Below, piece by piece: positions 16,394-24,112 of a stretch of DNA of 49,330 nt (the first letter of the stretch is position 1; every line of letters begins with the position of its first letter). Position numbers and translations under genes: made by a program. The DNA comes from a virus. Location of the stretch: positions 1-49,330 of IMG/VR virus record IMGVR_UViG_3300036719_004451, one strand, 5' to 3'. Under the pieces are notes generated by a model, which worked only from the letters and a program-made list of their open reading frames with translations, was not told the origin of the DNA and did no database searches.

Positions 16394-17015
16394 CGGGGCT
16401 TATAAAATTACTGAAGAGTTCGAACGATTGTTGTGTGATTATACTGGAGCACCCTATGCGGTTGCTTTAGATAATCAATCAAATGCATTATTTTTATCCT
16501 TATATTATGAAAAAATTACGGGTAAACAAATATCAATCCCCTCAAGAACTTATCCCTCCGTACCATGTGAAATAATACATGCGGGTGGTAAAGTTAATTT
16601 CGAAAAAAGTGAGGGAAATACGTTAAAAGGTGCTTATCAATTAAAACCAACAAAAGTTTGGGATAGTGCTCTGAGATTTACTTCAGACATGTATATTCCA
16701 AATACTCACATGTGTATATCATTTACAGGACCTTATAAACATCTCAAACTATCAAAGGGTGGTGCGATATTAACAGATGACCATGACGCTTATCTTTGGT
16801 TCAAAAGGGCTCGATACAGTGGAAGAAATGAATGTTCTTATCACGAAGATAATTTTGATATGTTGGGATGGAATTTTTATATGATTCCTGAACTCGCCAC
16901 AAGAGGTGTTCTAATGATGGCACAGTTTTATCACTACGATGGAAGAAAAAAATCCAATCCGGACATAGAACTCCCTTATCCTGATTTATCGAATTATCCA
17001 ATTTATACATCTTAA
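16386..17015 (+). CDS. Short DegT/DnrJ/EryC1-type aminotransferase-like protein, 209 aa
   Basis: FERLLCDYTGAPYAVALDNQ, ISIPSRTYPSVPCEIIHAGG and SFTGPYKHLKLSKGGAILTD follow the DegT aminotransferase order, with the candidate PLP lysine in KHLKLSKGG. Family members usually run about 370 residues; this one lacks the C-terminal small domain and stops after DLSNYPIYTS. The stop is clean, so it looks like a compact variant rather than a frameshift. It may add an amino group to a sugar. ATG 16386 overlaps the upstream stop by eight bases. Confidence 0.72.
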   Translation: MANGAYKITEEFERLLCDYTGAPYAVALDNQSNALFLSLYYEKITGKQISIPSRTYPSVPCEIIHAGGKVNFEKSEGNTLKGAYQLKPTKVWDSALRFTSDMYIPNTHMCISFTGPYKHLKLSKGGAILTDDHDAYLWFKRARYSGRNECSYHEDNFDMLGWNFYMIPELATRGVLMMAQFYHYDGRKKSNPDIELPYPDLSNYPIYTS

Positions 17016-17016
17016 T

Positions 17017-17052
17017 TTGGAAATTTATTTTCCAAGTATAGTGGGTTTTTTT
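17017..17052 (+). terminator. Weak terminator with a delayed T-run
   Basis: TTGGAAA and TTTCCAA (17017-17035) pair, with the T-run at 17046-17052 some ten bases later. The T-run also serves as the -33 region of the next promoter. Confidence 0.4.
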
Positions 17053-17077
17053 ATTCCAAAACTTTGCCGTACATTTG
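17047..17077 (+). promoter_or_regulatory. Host-type promoter, copy 1 of a duplicated 27-base element
   Basis: TTTT at 17047-17050, a 19-base spacer and TACATTTG at 17070-17077. Bases 17051-17077 are identical to 18998-19024. Confidence 0.7.
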
Positions 17078-17081
17078 GACT

Positions 17082-17645
17082 ATGGAACATTTCTCTATAG
17101 ATAAAGTCTCAACCGCAATAAAAGTGGGTAACATCAAGTCTTGTATTCACAAGAGTAAAAAATGGATTGTAGAGTGGAATGTGTCATTAGGTAAACAACT
17201 AACACAAAATAATGGTCGAGTTTATTTTATTGTTGTTAATGGTAATATTTACAAAATTGGTGGTTCACAAGACTCTAAAGGAATTAAAGGTACTTTCAAT
17301 TGGTATCAGAATTCTGCTTTCACCGGAGGACCCTCTTTGAGGACTCATGGAATTCATGTATTAATTCATGATGAATTGGAGAAGGGAAACGTTGTAGAAA
17401 TTTATATGATTGTTTCTACAAAAGTAATCGCCGAAGTCCCAGGATTGTTTGGTGTTGAAAAAAAATTGGTCAATATCGATTTCAAGGAAATTGAGAATAC
17501 TTGTAAAGAAGACTATAAAATGAAATGCGGAAGATACCCAAAATGGAATTTCCAAGAAAATGGTGAAGAGTGGGATATTAAATTGGTAGAATCTTGGAAT
17601 TTGGTAAATAATACTATGACAAAAAAAAGAAAGGAAAAAAAATAA
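17082..17645 (+). CDS. Putative restriction-endonuclease-like protein (GIY-YIG-like), 187 aa
   Basis: The segment GRVYFIVVNGNIYKIGGSQD can be read as a GIY-YIG-type core (VY then YKIGGS), followed by GPSLRTHGIHVLIHDELEKG and KEIENTCKEDYK, which may carry the conserved Arg and Glu. The neighbouring gene is a D12 adenine methylase, so a type II restriction-modification pair is plausible; the nuclease call is inferred. ATG 17082 is used because the TTG at 17064 lies in the promoter. The C-terminus is a Lys/Arg-rich tail. Confidence 0.5.
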   Translation: MEHFSIDKVSTAIKVGNIKSCIHKSKKWIVEWNVSLGKQLTQNNGRVYFIVVNGNIYKIGGSQDSKGIKGTFNWYQNSAFTGGPSLRTHGIHVLIHDELEKGNVVEIYMIVSTKVIAEVPGLFGVEKKLVNIDFKEIENTCKEDYKMKCGRYPKWNFQENGEEWDIKLVESWNLVNNTMTKKRKEKK

Positions 17646-17682
17646 CAACTGGTCATAATTGATTGTGGAAAATAAGTTAATA

Positions 17683-17689
17683 TATTTAT
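17683..17689 (+). promoter_or_regulatory. TATTTAT box, 4 nt before ATG
   Basis: TATTTATATTG runs straight into the start codon at 17694. Confidence 0.5.
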
Positions 17690-17693
17690 ATTG

Positions 17694-18581
17694 ATGAAAA
17701 CACCAATAAGATACGCAGGAGGAAAGAGTAAGGCAATAAAAATTATTTCACCTTATTTGGATAAAGAAACAAAGATTGTTTCACCCTTCATGGGTGGAGG
17801 TTCTTTGGAAGTCAATTGGGCCTCCAAAGGTATTGAAGTCATCGGATACGATTTGTTTGATGTCTTGGTTAATTTTTGGCAGACTCTTCAAACAAATAAA
17901 ACTGAATTGGTAAAAAAACTCAAGGAAATACAACCAACTTCAGAAGAATACCATAGAATTAAAGAGATTTTGATGAAATGGGATAACACCCAACAAATGT
18001 TAAAAGATTGGAAAACTGACCATTATAAACGAGATGATGTCGTTGAATTAGACAGTGTTACTGCTGCGGCATTTTATTATTTCAATCACAATACTTCATA
18101 TGGTCCTGGATATTTAGGTTGGGGTTCATCAGTATACCTGAAGAAAAACAAGTGGGATAAAATGATTCAAAATATTGAGAATTTTTCAGTAGCTACACTA
18201 AGTGTTAAACAATCTAGTTTCGAGAGTGTCTTACCTAATCACGTTCATGATTCCCTTTATTTAGACCCACCATATTACTTGGAAAAAGATAAAGACAATA
18301 AAATGTTTACAGGAATCTATCCTATGAGAAACATTCCAATTCATCATGATGGATTCAATCACGAATTACTCCGTGACCTACTTCACAAACACAAAGGTAA
18401 ATTTGTGTTATCTTACAATAATTGTGAAACCATTAGAGAATATTATAAAGATTTTGAACAGGTTTTCCCCAAGTGGAACTATTCAATGGGTAATGGTGAA
18501 AAAAGGATAGGTAAAAACCGAGAAGAGGCTGGTATAACTAATAGTAAAGACTCTCATGAAATATTAATAATAAAGAGATAA
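17694..18581 (+). CDS. D12-class DNA adenine methyltransferase (Dam-like), 295 aa
   Basis: Motifs of alpha-class N6-adenine methylases: RYAGGKSKAI near the N-terminus, PFMGGGS at 31-37 for SAM binding, a helical target-recognition region, and catalytic DPPY at 191-194 (SLYLDPPYYLEK), then FVLSYNNCETIREYY. It methylates adenine in a short site that cannot be predicted here. It follows the nuclease-like gene by 48 bases but has its own TATTTAT box, so the two may be expressed at different times. Confidence 0.9.
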   Translation: MKTPIRYAGGKSKAIKIISPYLDKETKIVSPFMGGGSLEVNWASKGIEVIGYDLFDVLVNFWQTLQTNKTELVKKLKEIQPTSEEYHRIKEILMKWDNTQQMLKDWKTDHYKRDDVVELDSVTAAAFYYFNHNTSYGPGYLGWGSSVYLKKNKWDKMIQNIENFSVATLSVKQSSFESVLPNHVHDSLYLDPPYYLEKDKDNKMFTGIYPMRNIPIHHDGFNHELLRDLLHKHKGKFVLSYNNCETIREYYKDFEQVFPKWNYSMGNGEKRIGKNREEAGITNSKDSHEILIIKR

Positions 18582-18593
18582 AAATCATTTCAT

Positions 18594-18968
18594 ATGTGGC
18601 AAGTAAACATTACAATCAACAATAACACAGGGTACAACTTAACCATAGATGGTGTTGGTCCTGGTAATACCACCATGGTTCCTAACTCAACATTCAGTTG
18701 GTCTTCAACTGAGGTTCATAACACCAAGAGTCTATTGTTTTGGGTTGAACAGAATGTATGGTATATGCAAGGTAACTTGTCGTTTGGACCTGAGGCGGGA
18801 GTCTATGTGGACCGTGGATGGATGGCCGACAACGACCAAACCATTGAGATGGTAGCAAATGCAAACGGTAAGGAATGGACTCAGACATCAAACGGAGGAG
18901 AAACACTTCTTCAGTGGAACGAATTTGAAAATGGTGGAAATATAACACTGACCTTCAACAAACAATAA
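18594..18968 (+). CDS. Small beta-rich protein, 124 aa
   Basis: MWQVNITINNNTGYNLTIDG and later VPNSTFSWSSTEVHNTKSLL suggest an all-beta sandwich, rich in Asn, Thr, Gly and Trp, loosely like aegerolysins or other small lipid- or carbohydrate-binding folds. There is no signal peptide and the resemblance is weak. It is followed by its own terminator. Confidence 0.6.
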   Translation: MWQVNITINNNTGYNLTIDGVGPGNTTMVPNSTFSWSSTEVHNTKSLLFWVEQNVWYMQGNLSFGPEAGVYVDRGWMADNDQTIEMVANANGKEWTQTSNGGETLLQWNEFENGGNITLTFNKQ

Positions 18969-18974
18969 TTTACA

Positions 18975-18999
18975 CCCTCACATAAAATGGGGGTTTTTT
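18975..18999 (+). terminator. Terminator feeding into next promoter
   Basis: CCCTCA (18975-18980) pairs with TGGGGG (18988-18993), followed by TTTTTT. The T-run provides the -33 element of the next promoter. Confidence 0.75.
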
Positions 19000-19024
19000 A
19001 TTCCAAAACTTTGCCGTACATTTG
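18994..19024 (+). promoter_or_regulatory. Host-type promoter, copy 2 of a duplicated 27-base element
   Basis: TTTT at 18994-18997, 19-base spacer, TACATTTG at 19017-19024; the same 27 bases as 17051-17077. Confidence 0.72.
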
Positions 19025-19053
19025 TAGTGTTAATAACCAATAACCCAACACGA

Positions 19054-19476
19054 ATGTCCAAAGTAGTTAACATCACCAACCTTCGCACGGTAAACTTCAT
19101 CAAAGGTCAAAAAGGTCAGTTCCGTTTCGTAGTAAAAGTTAAAGCAGGTTTTGTTACCATCAATGAATCTCCTTCTTGGCAGAACGAACAATTCTCGGAG
19201 AATCCATCCTTGGTACTTGGTAACTACGAGAAAGGTGCCCTTCAGACTGTGGAGTTCAAAGCCGAAGGTTCAGATTTTTGGTTGACAGTTTTTGCTCGTG
19301 TTGGAAAGAAAATCAAATTGGTTGACTTGTCTATTTTGGAAGGTTTGAAGGTTGGAACCATCAATCAACTTTGGTTGAATACCGAACTCTACTCTCAAGA
19401 ACAATACAAAGTTGTGAATGCGAAAAGTTGGGATTCCAAAGCCTACGTTATGAATGAAGTGGTCGAGATGGTTTAG
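19054..19476 (+). CDS. Hypothetical protein, 140 aa
   Basis: MSKVVNITNLRTVNFIKGQK, then alternating beta-strand-like segments (FVVKVKAGFVTINESPSWQ, FWLTVFARVGKKIKLVD). No recognised family. Start at ATG 19054 leaves a leader of roughly 25 bases after the promoter; a GTG at 19027 is too close to the -7 box. Its codon use is cleaner than many neighbours (CGT, CTT, GGT), suggesting good expression. Confidence 0.65.
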   Translation: MSKVVNITNLRTVNFIKGQKGQFRFVVKVKAGFVTINESPSWQNEQFSENPSLVLGNYEKGALQTVEFKAEGSDFWLTVFARVGKKIKLVDLSILEGLKVGTINQLWLNTELYSQEQYKVVNAKSWDSKAYVMNEVVEMV

Positions 19477-19503
19477 TGTGTTTTTTGTTTTTGTTTTTGT
19501 GGA

Positions 19504-19530
19504 CCCTCACCCAAAAGGTGGGGGTTTTTT
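19504..19530 (+). terminator. Terminator CCCTCACC-caaaa-GGTGGGGG
   Basis: An eight-pair stem followed by TTTTTT, nearly the same as the terminators at 7008 and 31867. Confidence 0.9.
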
Positions 19531-19541
19531 ATTTTTTGATG

Positions 19542-19548
19542 TATTTAT
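19542..19548 (+). promoter_or_regulatory. TATTTAT box, 4 nt before ATG
   Basis: TATTTAT, CTGT, then the start codon at 19553. Confidence 0.5.
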
Positions 19549-19552
19549 CTGT

Positions 19553-20143
19553 ATGAAAATACAATTGACAGAATCACAGTACAACAAAGTAATAGACCTT
19601 ATTGAGGCTGAAACCCAAGAACAAGAATGTACGTTCAACGATATAGATGTGTTGAATACTTTCTTAGAGGGTATAGTAGAATTTGATGAGACTACGTTAG
19701 GTCCTGAAACTTCAATTGAAGAATTAAGTACCGAGATTAAAGACCCAAAGACCAAATTAATATTCAAACAATTGGACCAACGTTTGAATTCTTTATCTGC
19801 AGACCAACTCAAAGATGAATTGAAAAAAGTTCTTGCTATGAAAAATTTACAAGAACAAGGGACCCCTTATACTGAACAAACAGTCAATATTGCTGGAATG
19901 GCAGTTCCAAAAGTTGTGGTTCACGGTGCGATTGGACTAATTGCAATTGCGATTTTATCAAAATTATTTAAGTTTTTGGGAGCAATTGCTGGTGGAATGA
20001 AAAGTAGTAACAGAAGAGGTTACTCAAGATTGGCGTCAAAATCTGTGGGATGTCAAGGTGGTGCAGCAAGAGCAAGACTTGTTAGACGTAGAAGAAGACG
20101 TGAAAATTGGCGTAGTTTTCTTAGAAAAGTTGGTTTGAGGTAA
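19553..20143 (+). CDS. Tagged protein with membrane helix and Arg-rich tail, 196 aa
   Basis: Begins MKIQLTESQYNKVIDLIE, the shared tag. An acidic helical part follows, then a hydrophobic segment near residues 121-145 (VVVHGAIGLIAIAILSKLFK), and a strongly basic C-terminus with a run of six Arg in LVRRRRRREN. The Arg tail suggests DNA or RNA binding, the helix suggests a membrane contact, and the tag suggests packaging in the head. No named family. The ATG at 19553 is fixed by the TATTTAT box. Confidence 0.68.
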   Translation: MKIQLTESQYNKVIDLIEAETQEQECTFNDIDVLNTFLEGIVEFDETTLGPETSIEELSTEIKDPKTKLIFKQLDQRLNSLSADQLKDELKKVLAMKNLQEQGTPYTEQTVNIAGMAVPKVVVHGAIGLIAIAILSKLFKFLGAIAGGMKSSNRRGYSRLASKSVGCQGGAARARLVRRRRRRENWRSFLRKVGLR

Positions 20144-20176
20144 AATTTACTTTTATTGTTTGTAAATTTTTTCATA

Positions 20177-20183
20177 TACTTAT
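20177..20183 (+). promoter_or_regulatory. TACTTAT variant of the box, 4 nt before ATG
   Basis: TACTTAT, TGGT, then ATG at 20188, one base different from the TATTTAT motif. Confidence 0.4.
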
Positions 20184-20187
20184 TGGT

Positions 20188-22254
20188 ATGAAAAAATTTA
20201 TTCTTTTGATGTTTATGACTTTGATGTCTATAACATCGTTTGCTTCCCACTTAGCAGGTGGAGACATCCAATACAAATACATTGGAGATTCAACGGGAAT
20301 TCCAAATCACTACAAAGTATTATTAAGGGTATACCGTGATGTTACGGGTATTGCGATGCCAACAACAGATATTGTTACAGTCAGTTCTGGTTGTTATGCA
20401 AATCAAACCATAAACATGAATTTGATGGCTGGTTCTGGAACTGTTGCACCGACACTTTTTGATTGTGTTACTCCTGGCTCTCCATCTACAAAAACTTTGG
20501 AAATTTATCTTTATAGAGGATATGTTGTTCTACCGGGAACTTGTCCTACTTTTAAGTTTTGGTATGATAACTGCTGTAGACCAGGAAACATAACTAACAT
20601 ATTTACATCCAATGGTACCTTGGGGAATGATGGTTTCTTCTTCGATGCTGACTTGGATAACACTCTTGGTAACAACTCATCACCAATATTCATATCAGAA
20701 CCAGTACGTGCCTTTTGTGTAAATAACAGCTTCAATTGGGCTCAGAAAAGTGTGGAATATGATGGTGATAGTATTCATTATCAATTAATTGCCTGTCGTG
20801 AGAATGCCTACCCAAATCAAACCAATATTCCATTTGACCCAGGATATAGTGTAAACCAACCTGTGACATCGCAATATTTTACGATTAACCCCAAGACTGG
20901 AACCATTTCGTTCAAACCCACACAACAAGAAATTGATGTATTGGCAATCAAAATTAGTGAATATCGTTTCGATTCTTTATGGGGTGTTTGGTATCAGGTT
21001 GGTTCGGCATCAAGGGACATGATGATTGGTATTTCAGCTAACTGCTCTCCCTTGGCAATGCAAGGAGTCAAATTGGACTACAACTATCCAGGTCAATACT
21101 TGGATTCAATTACGATGTTGCCTGCGGTTGATTACAATTGTGGTGATACGGCAATTGATTTACATTTTGCAATCAAATTGGATTGTGAATCTGTTGCTGA
21201 TGATGGAACTGATTTTCGTTTGACAAATCCTTTGGGGCAACCTTTACCAATAAAGAAGTTGGTACCTCAATGTGATATTAACGGTGAGAGTTCCGTTCTT
21301 ACGGTGATACTTCAATATCCTCTTTTGGTGAATGGAAGATATTTCCTATATTCCAAAACTGGTAATGATGGTAATACTTTGGTTAATAAGTGTGGTATCG
21401 CCATGAATGAATTTGACACCTTGGTTATTGTTGTTGATGATTGTTTTGAACCCGTTTGGAAATTTGAAAACGTCACGGTGGTTAATGATAATCACACAAT
21501 GTTACAATGGAGTATTGACACCAATAGTTTTGATACAACCTATTTCCAAGGATATGGAATTTTCCGTTGGGATGGAACACAATATGCTTTTCGTCAATTA
21601 GTTACAGATTGGGACCGTTTGTACTATGATGATTTGATGGCAACTAATGTTGATGGACAACCTTACGATTACAAAATAGATTTCAGATTCAATAACTTTA
21701 TTTTCGGTCCGTCGGATTCTATACATTCGATTCATTTACAATCAAATGGAGAATGTGATTCGGTTTGTTTAGTTTGGAATTCCTATAATGGATGGGCGTT
21801 TCCTTTATATGATGTTTATATCAATTATCAGAACACATGGATTAAGTGGAATAACCAACCAATAGTTGATACCACTTATTGTATGGTCTCAGATACCTTA
21901 GAGGTAGGAAATTATGATATCAAGGTTGTTGCTGAAAATCTACCCTATTTAAGTGAAAGTAACTGGGTTAAATGTACACAACCCGCACCACCTGTGATAA
22001 CAATTCCAAACGTTGTCACACCTAATCAAGATGGTATTAATGAAAGTTTTATAATTAGAAACCTTTTACTTTATGATTATAGACCAATCGTTATTAAGAA
22101 TAGATGGGGAAGAACGGTTTTTCAAAGTTCTCAATATAACAACGATTGGGATGGAAGCAATGTTCCTGATGGTGTTTATTATGGTATGGTGAGTATCATA
22201 ATGAATAACCAATTGGTAAGTTATCCATTCATGGTTACAATTCTACATCATTAA
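20188..22254 (+). CDS. Secreted T9SS type B (gliding-motility C-terminal domain) surface protein, 688 aa
   Basis: An N-terminal signal peptide (MKKFILLMFMTLMSITSFAS) is followed by HLAGGDIQYKYIGDS, the typical start of large Bacteroidota gliding-associated proteins. The body is beta-rich with many Cys, and FTINPKTGTISFKPTQQEID resembles a cadherin/Ig-like domain. The C-terminal 85 residues contain PNVVTPNQDGINESF, NRWGRTVFQSSQYNNDWDG and PDGVYYG, the CHU_C / T9SS type B sorting domain recognised by the host type IX system. It would be displayed on the infected cell's surface. Confidence 0.88.
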   Translation: MKKFILLMFMTLMSITSFASHLAGGDIQYKYIGDSTGIPNHYKVLLRVYRDVTGIAMPTTDIVTVSSGCYANQTINMNLMAGSGTVAPTLFDCVTPGSPSTKTLEIYLYRGYVVLPGTCPTFKFWYDNCCRPGNITNIFTSNGTLGNDGFFFDADLDNTLGNNSSPIFISEPVRAFCVNNSFNWAQKSVEYDGDSIHYQLIACRENAYPNQTNIPFDPGYSVNQPVTSQYFTINPKTGTISFKPTQQEIDVLAIKISEYRFDSLWGVWYQVGSASRDMMIGISANCSPLAMQGVKLDYNYPGQYLDSITMLPAVDYNCGDTAIDLHFAIKLDCESVADDGTDFRLTNPLGQPLPIKKLVPQCDINGESSVLTVILQYPLLVNGRYFLYSKTGNDGNTLVNKCGIAMNEFDTLVIVVDDCFEPVWKFENVTVVNDNHTMLQWSIDTNSFDTTYFQGYGIFRWDGTQYAFRQLVTDWDRLYYDDLMATNVDGQPYDYKIDFRFNNFIFGPSDSIHSIHLQSNGECDSVCLVWNSYNGWAFPLYDVYINYQNTWIKWNNQPIVDTTYCMVSDTLEVGNYDIKVVAENLPYLSESNWVKCTQPAPPVITIPNVVTPNQDGINESFIIRNLLLYDYRPIVIKNRWGRTVFQSSQYNNDWDGSNVPDGVYYGMVSIIMNNQLVSYPFMVTILHH

Positions 22255-22267
22255 TTTTGAATTTGTT

Positions 22268-22298
22268 TTTGACATAACTTAAAGTTTCCGTATATTTG
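22268..22298 (+). promoter_or_regulatory. Host-type promoter
   Basis: TTTG at 22268-22271, a 19-base spacer and TATATTTG at 22291-22298, about 20 bases upstream of the ATG at 22320. Confidence 0.8.
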
Positions 22299-22319
22299 TG
22301 GTATCCAAACAAGAAGACG

Positions 22320-22508
22320 ATGAAATTTGAAATGTCCGAAACACAAAGAGTTAAACTTGAAGAATGGCAAGATGCCATCAGGAAAGTTTATGGAATGCCA
22401 GGTGACTTCCAATACATATTCAAACCACTTGGAACGGGATATTCGTTGGTTGTTTATAGTGAATTAGCAAATTTTCAACTCGATTTGACAGAACCTGAAA
22501 ACTTTTAA
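22320..22508 (+). CDS. Small hypothetical protein, 62 aa
   Basis: MKFEMSETQRVKLEEWQDAI continues to a beta-like C-terminal half (YIFKPLGTGYSLVVYSE). The ATG at 22320 replaces an in-frame TTG that lies inside the promoter. First gene of a transcription unit that goes on to PurA. Function unknown. Confidence 0.6.
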   Translation: MKFEMSETQRVKLEEWQDAIRKVYGMPGDFQYIFKPLGTGYSLVVYSELANFQLDLTEPENF

Positions 22509-22510
22509 TT

Positions 22511-22777
22511 ATGCCTGAATTTGAAACTTATGTAGACGTTGACGTGGATGATTTTTTGTCCGCTCTTTCAACAAGAGAAACAGATGAACTTATTGATGCT
22601 TTAGTTGAAGATGGATGGGTGGTGAGAGTCGCCCCGAAAGGAGTTGTTCCTGAAGACCATCTACCATCAATCCCTGAACTTGAATGGAAAGAAATGTGTA
22701 ACAAACTTTCTATTATTCGTTTACAAATTTCTTCGGAAGACGAACAAACCATCCGACAAATTATTTCCAAATTCTAA
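22511..22777 (+). CDS. Small acidic protein, 88 aa
   Basis: MPEFETYVDVDVDDFLSALS, then helical segments ending DEQTIRQIISKF. Acidic, soluble, no known domain. It lies two bases after the previous stop and three before purA, so it is probably co-transcribed with purA. Confidence 0.6.
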   Translation: MPEFETYVDVDVDDFLSALSTRETDELIDALVEDGWVVRVAPKGVVPEDHLPSIPELEWKEMCNKLSIIRLQISSEDEQTIRQIISKF

Positions 22778-22780
22778 AAT

Positions 22781-23785
22781 ATGTTAAAAGCAGACATCAT
22801 TGTCGACCTTCAAGCGGGAGACACAGGTAAGGGTAAAGTTGCTCACGCCTTGGCAAAAAAACCAAATTACTACACTCACGTTGTTCGTTATAACGGAGGA
22901 GGAAATGCCGGTCATACCGTATATCATAATGGTAAAAAGTTTGTGACACATTACATTCCTGTGGGTGTATTGTATGGGATTAAATCTATCATTGGACCTG
23001 GTTGTGTTGTGGACCCCGACAAGTTGGATATCGAAATTGCTGAATTGGAAAATGCGGGATTTGTTGTCCGTGGTAACTTATTTATTGATAAGAGAGTCCA
23101 CATTATTACACCTGAAAATATCTTGGAAGATTCCAAAGACACCAAGATTGGTACTACAAAAACTGGAAATGGTCCAACCTATCGTAACAAATATGACCGT
23201 AAGGGTCTAAGAGCTGAGGATTTTTATATTGATGATTGTCTCATTGACATTTATCGTGAATTCCACCAACATCAACCAAATGCACAAATTCTATTCGAGG
23301 GGGCTCAGGGATTCGAGTTGGACATTGACTGGGGTGATTACCCCTATGTTACATCATCACATTGCACCGTTGGTAGTGCAATTATGAATGGTGTGCCTCC
23401 CCAGTCAATCAACCGAGTTTATGGAATTGCCAAAGCATATCGAACTTATGTCGGGGCGAAAGACTTCGAGGGAAAAGACCCTATCTTTAATAAGATACGT
23501 GAGGTTGGTGAGGAGTATGGTGCAACAACTGGTCGACCACGACAAGTAAATTGGTTGAACATTGATGATTTAATGAAAGCAACCAACATCAATGGTGTTA
23601 CTGATTTAATCATCAACAAAATTGATATTTTGGAAAAAGTTGGAGTCTTCAAATTAATTGATGGTTATGACATTAGAGAGTTCACTAACTTGGAGGACTT
23701 CAAGGACCACATTCGAGATTTGGTTACCATATATTGTCCAACAGTAGAACATGTAAATTTTTCGGACACCCCGTTTGACATTTAA
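22781..23785 (+). CDS. purA: Adenylosuccinate synthetase, short form
   Basis: A 334-aa PurA homologue that joins IMP (or a relative) to aspartate using GTP. The P-loop region reads AGDTGKGK: the catalytic Asp14 is kept and the usual Glu after it is Thr. NAGHT keeps the catalytic His45. EGAQGFELDIDWGDYPYVTS, GATTGRPRQ and the guanine-recognising NKIDIL are present. It is about 100 residues shorter than bacterial PurA, close to archaeal PurA and phage PurZ in size. It probably boosts adenine nucleotides; a modified-purine role cannot be excluded. Confidence 0.88.
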   Translation: MLKADIIVDLQAGDTGKGKVAHALAKKPNYYTHVVRYNGGGNAGHTVYHNGKKFVTHYIPVGVLYGIKSIIGPGCVVDPDKLDIEIAELENAGFVVRGNLFIDKRVHIITPENILEDSKDTKIGTTKTGNGPTYRNKYDRKGLRAEDFYIDDCLIDIYREFHQHQPNAQILFEGAQGFELDIDWGDYPYVTSSHCTVGSAIMNGVPPQSINRVYGIAKAYRTYVGAKDFEGKDPIFNKIREVGEEYGATTGRPRQVNWLNIDDLMKATNINGVTDLIINKIDILEKVGVFKLIDGYDIREFTNLEDFKDHIRDLVTIYCPTVEHVNFSDTPFDI

Positions 23786-23826
23786 TTTTATTTTCTATAT
23801 CATTCATCAACTAAAAACCCCTTATT

Positions 23827-24111
23827 ATGACAAGTTTCGATATTATTAATATCCTCGGTTGGTCAGTATTCATCATTGCTTGGGTTGCCAAATGGTATTT
23901 CTCTCGCAAAGAAGATAAAATGTCCGAACAACTAAATCAAAAAATTCACTTGGCAAAAACCTCTGAAGAAATTTCTGAAGTGGAAAAAATGTTTGTCCAA
24001 CTTCATGACAAACGTTTTGGACTTTCAGGTTCGTATGGAATTGCAATTCAAATCATGGTCTTCGGACTTGGTTTGTTCGTCTCAAACTTAATTCATTTAA
24101 TCGCAAAATAA
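23827..24111 (+). CDS. Small membrane protein, 94 aa
   Basis: Two hydrophobic helices (IINILGWSVFIIAWVAKWYF at the start and GIAIQIMVFGLGLFVSNLI at the end) flank a charged helical loop. Both ends would face the same side. No family recognised. One base separates it from the next gene. Confidence 0.62.
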   Translation: MTSFDIINILGWSVFIIAWVAKWYFSRKEDKMSEQLNQKIHLAKTSEEISEVEKMFVQLHDKRFGLSGSYGIAIQIMVFGLGLFVSNLIHLIAK

Positions 24112-24112
24112 C

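Noticed and set aside
16386-17015. Frameshifted DegT pseudogene
   Set aside because: After the stop at 17015 there is a hairpin and a promoter rather than remnants of the missing C-terminal domain in another frame.
22781-23785. Confident PurZ (2-aminoadenine) call
   Set aside because: The catalytic Asp of the P-loop motif is kept and no DatZ-type or other Z-genome partner gene is in the window.
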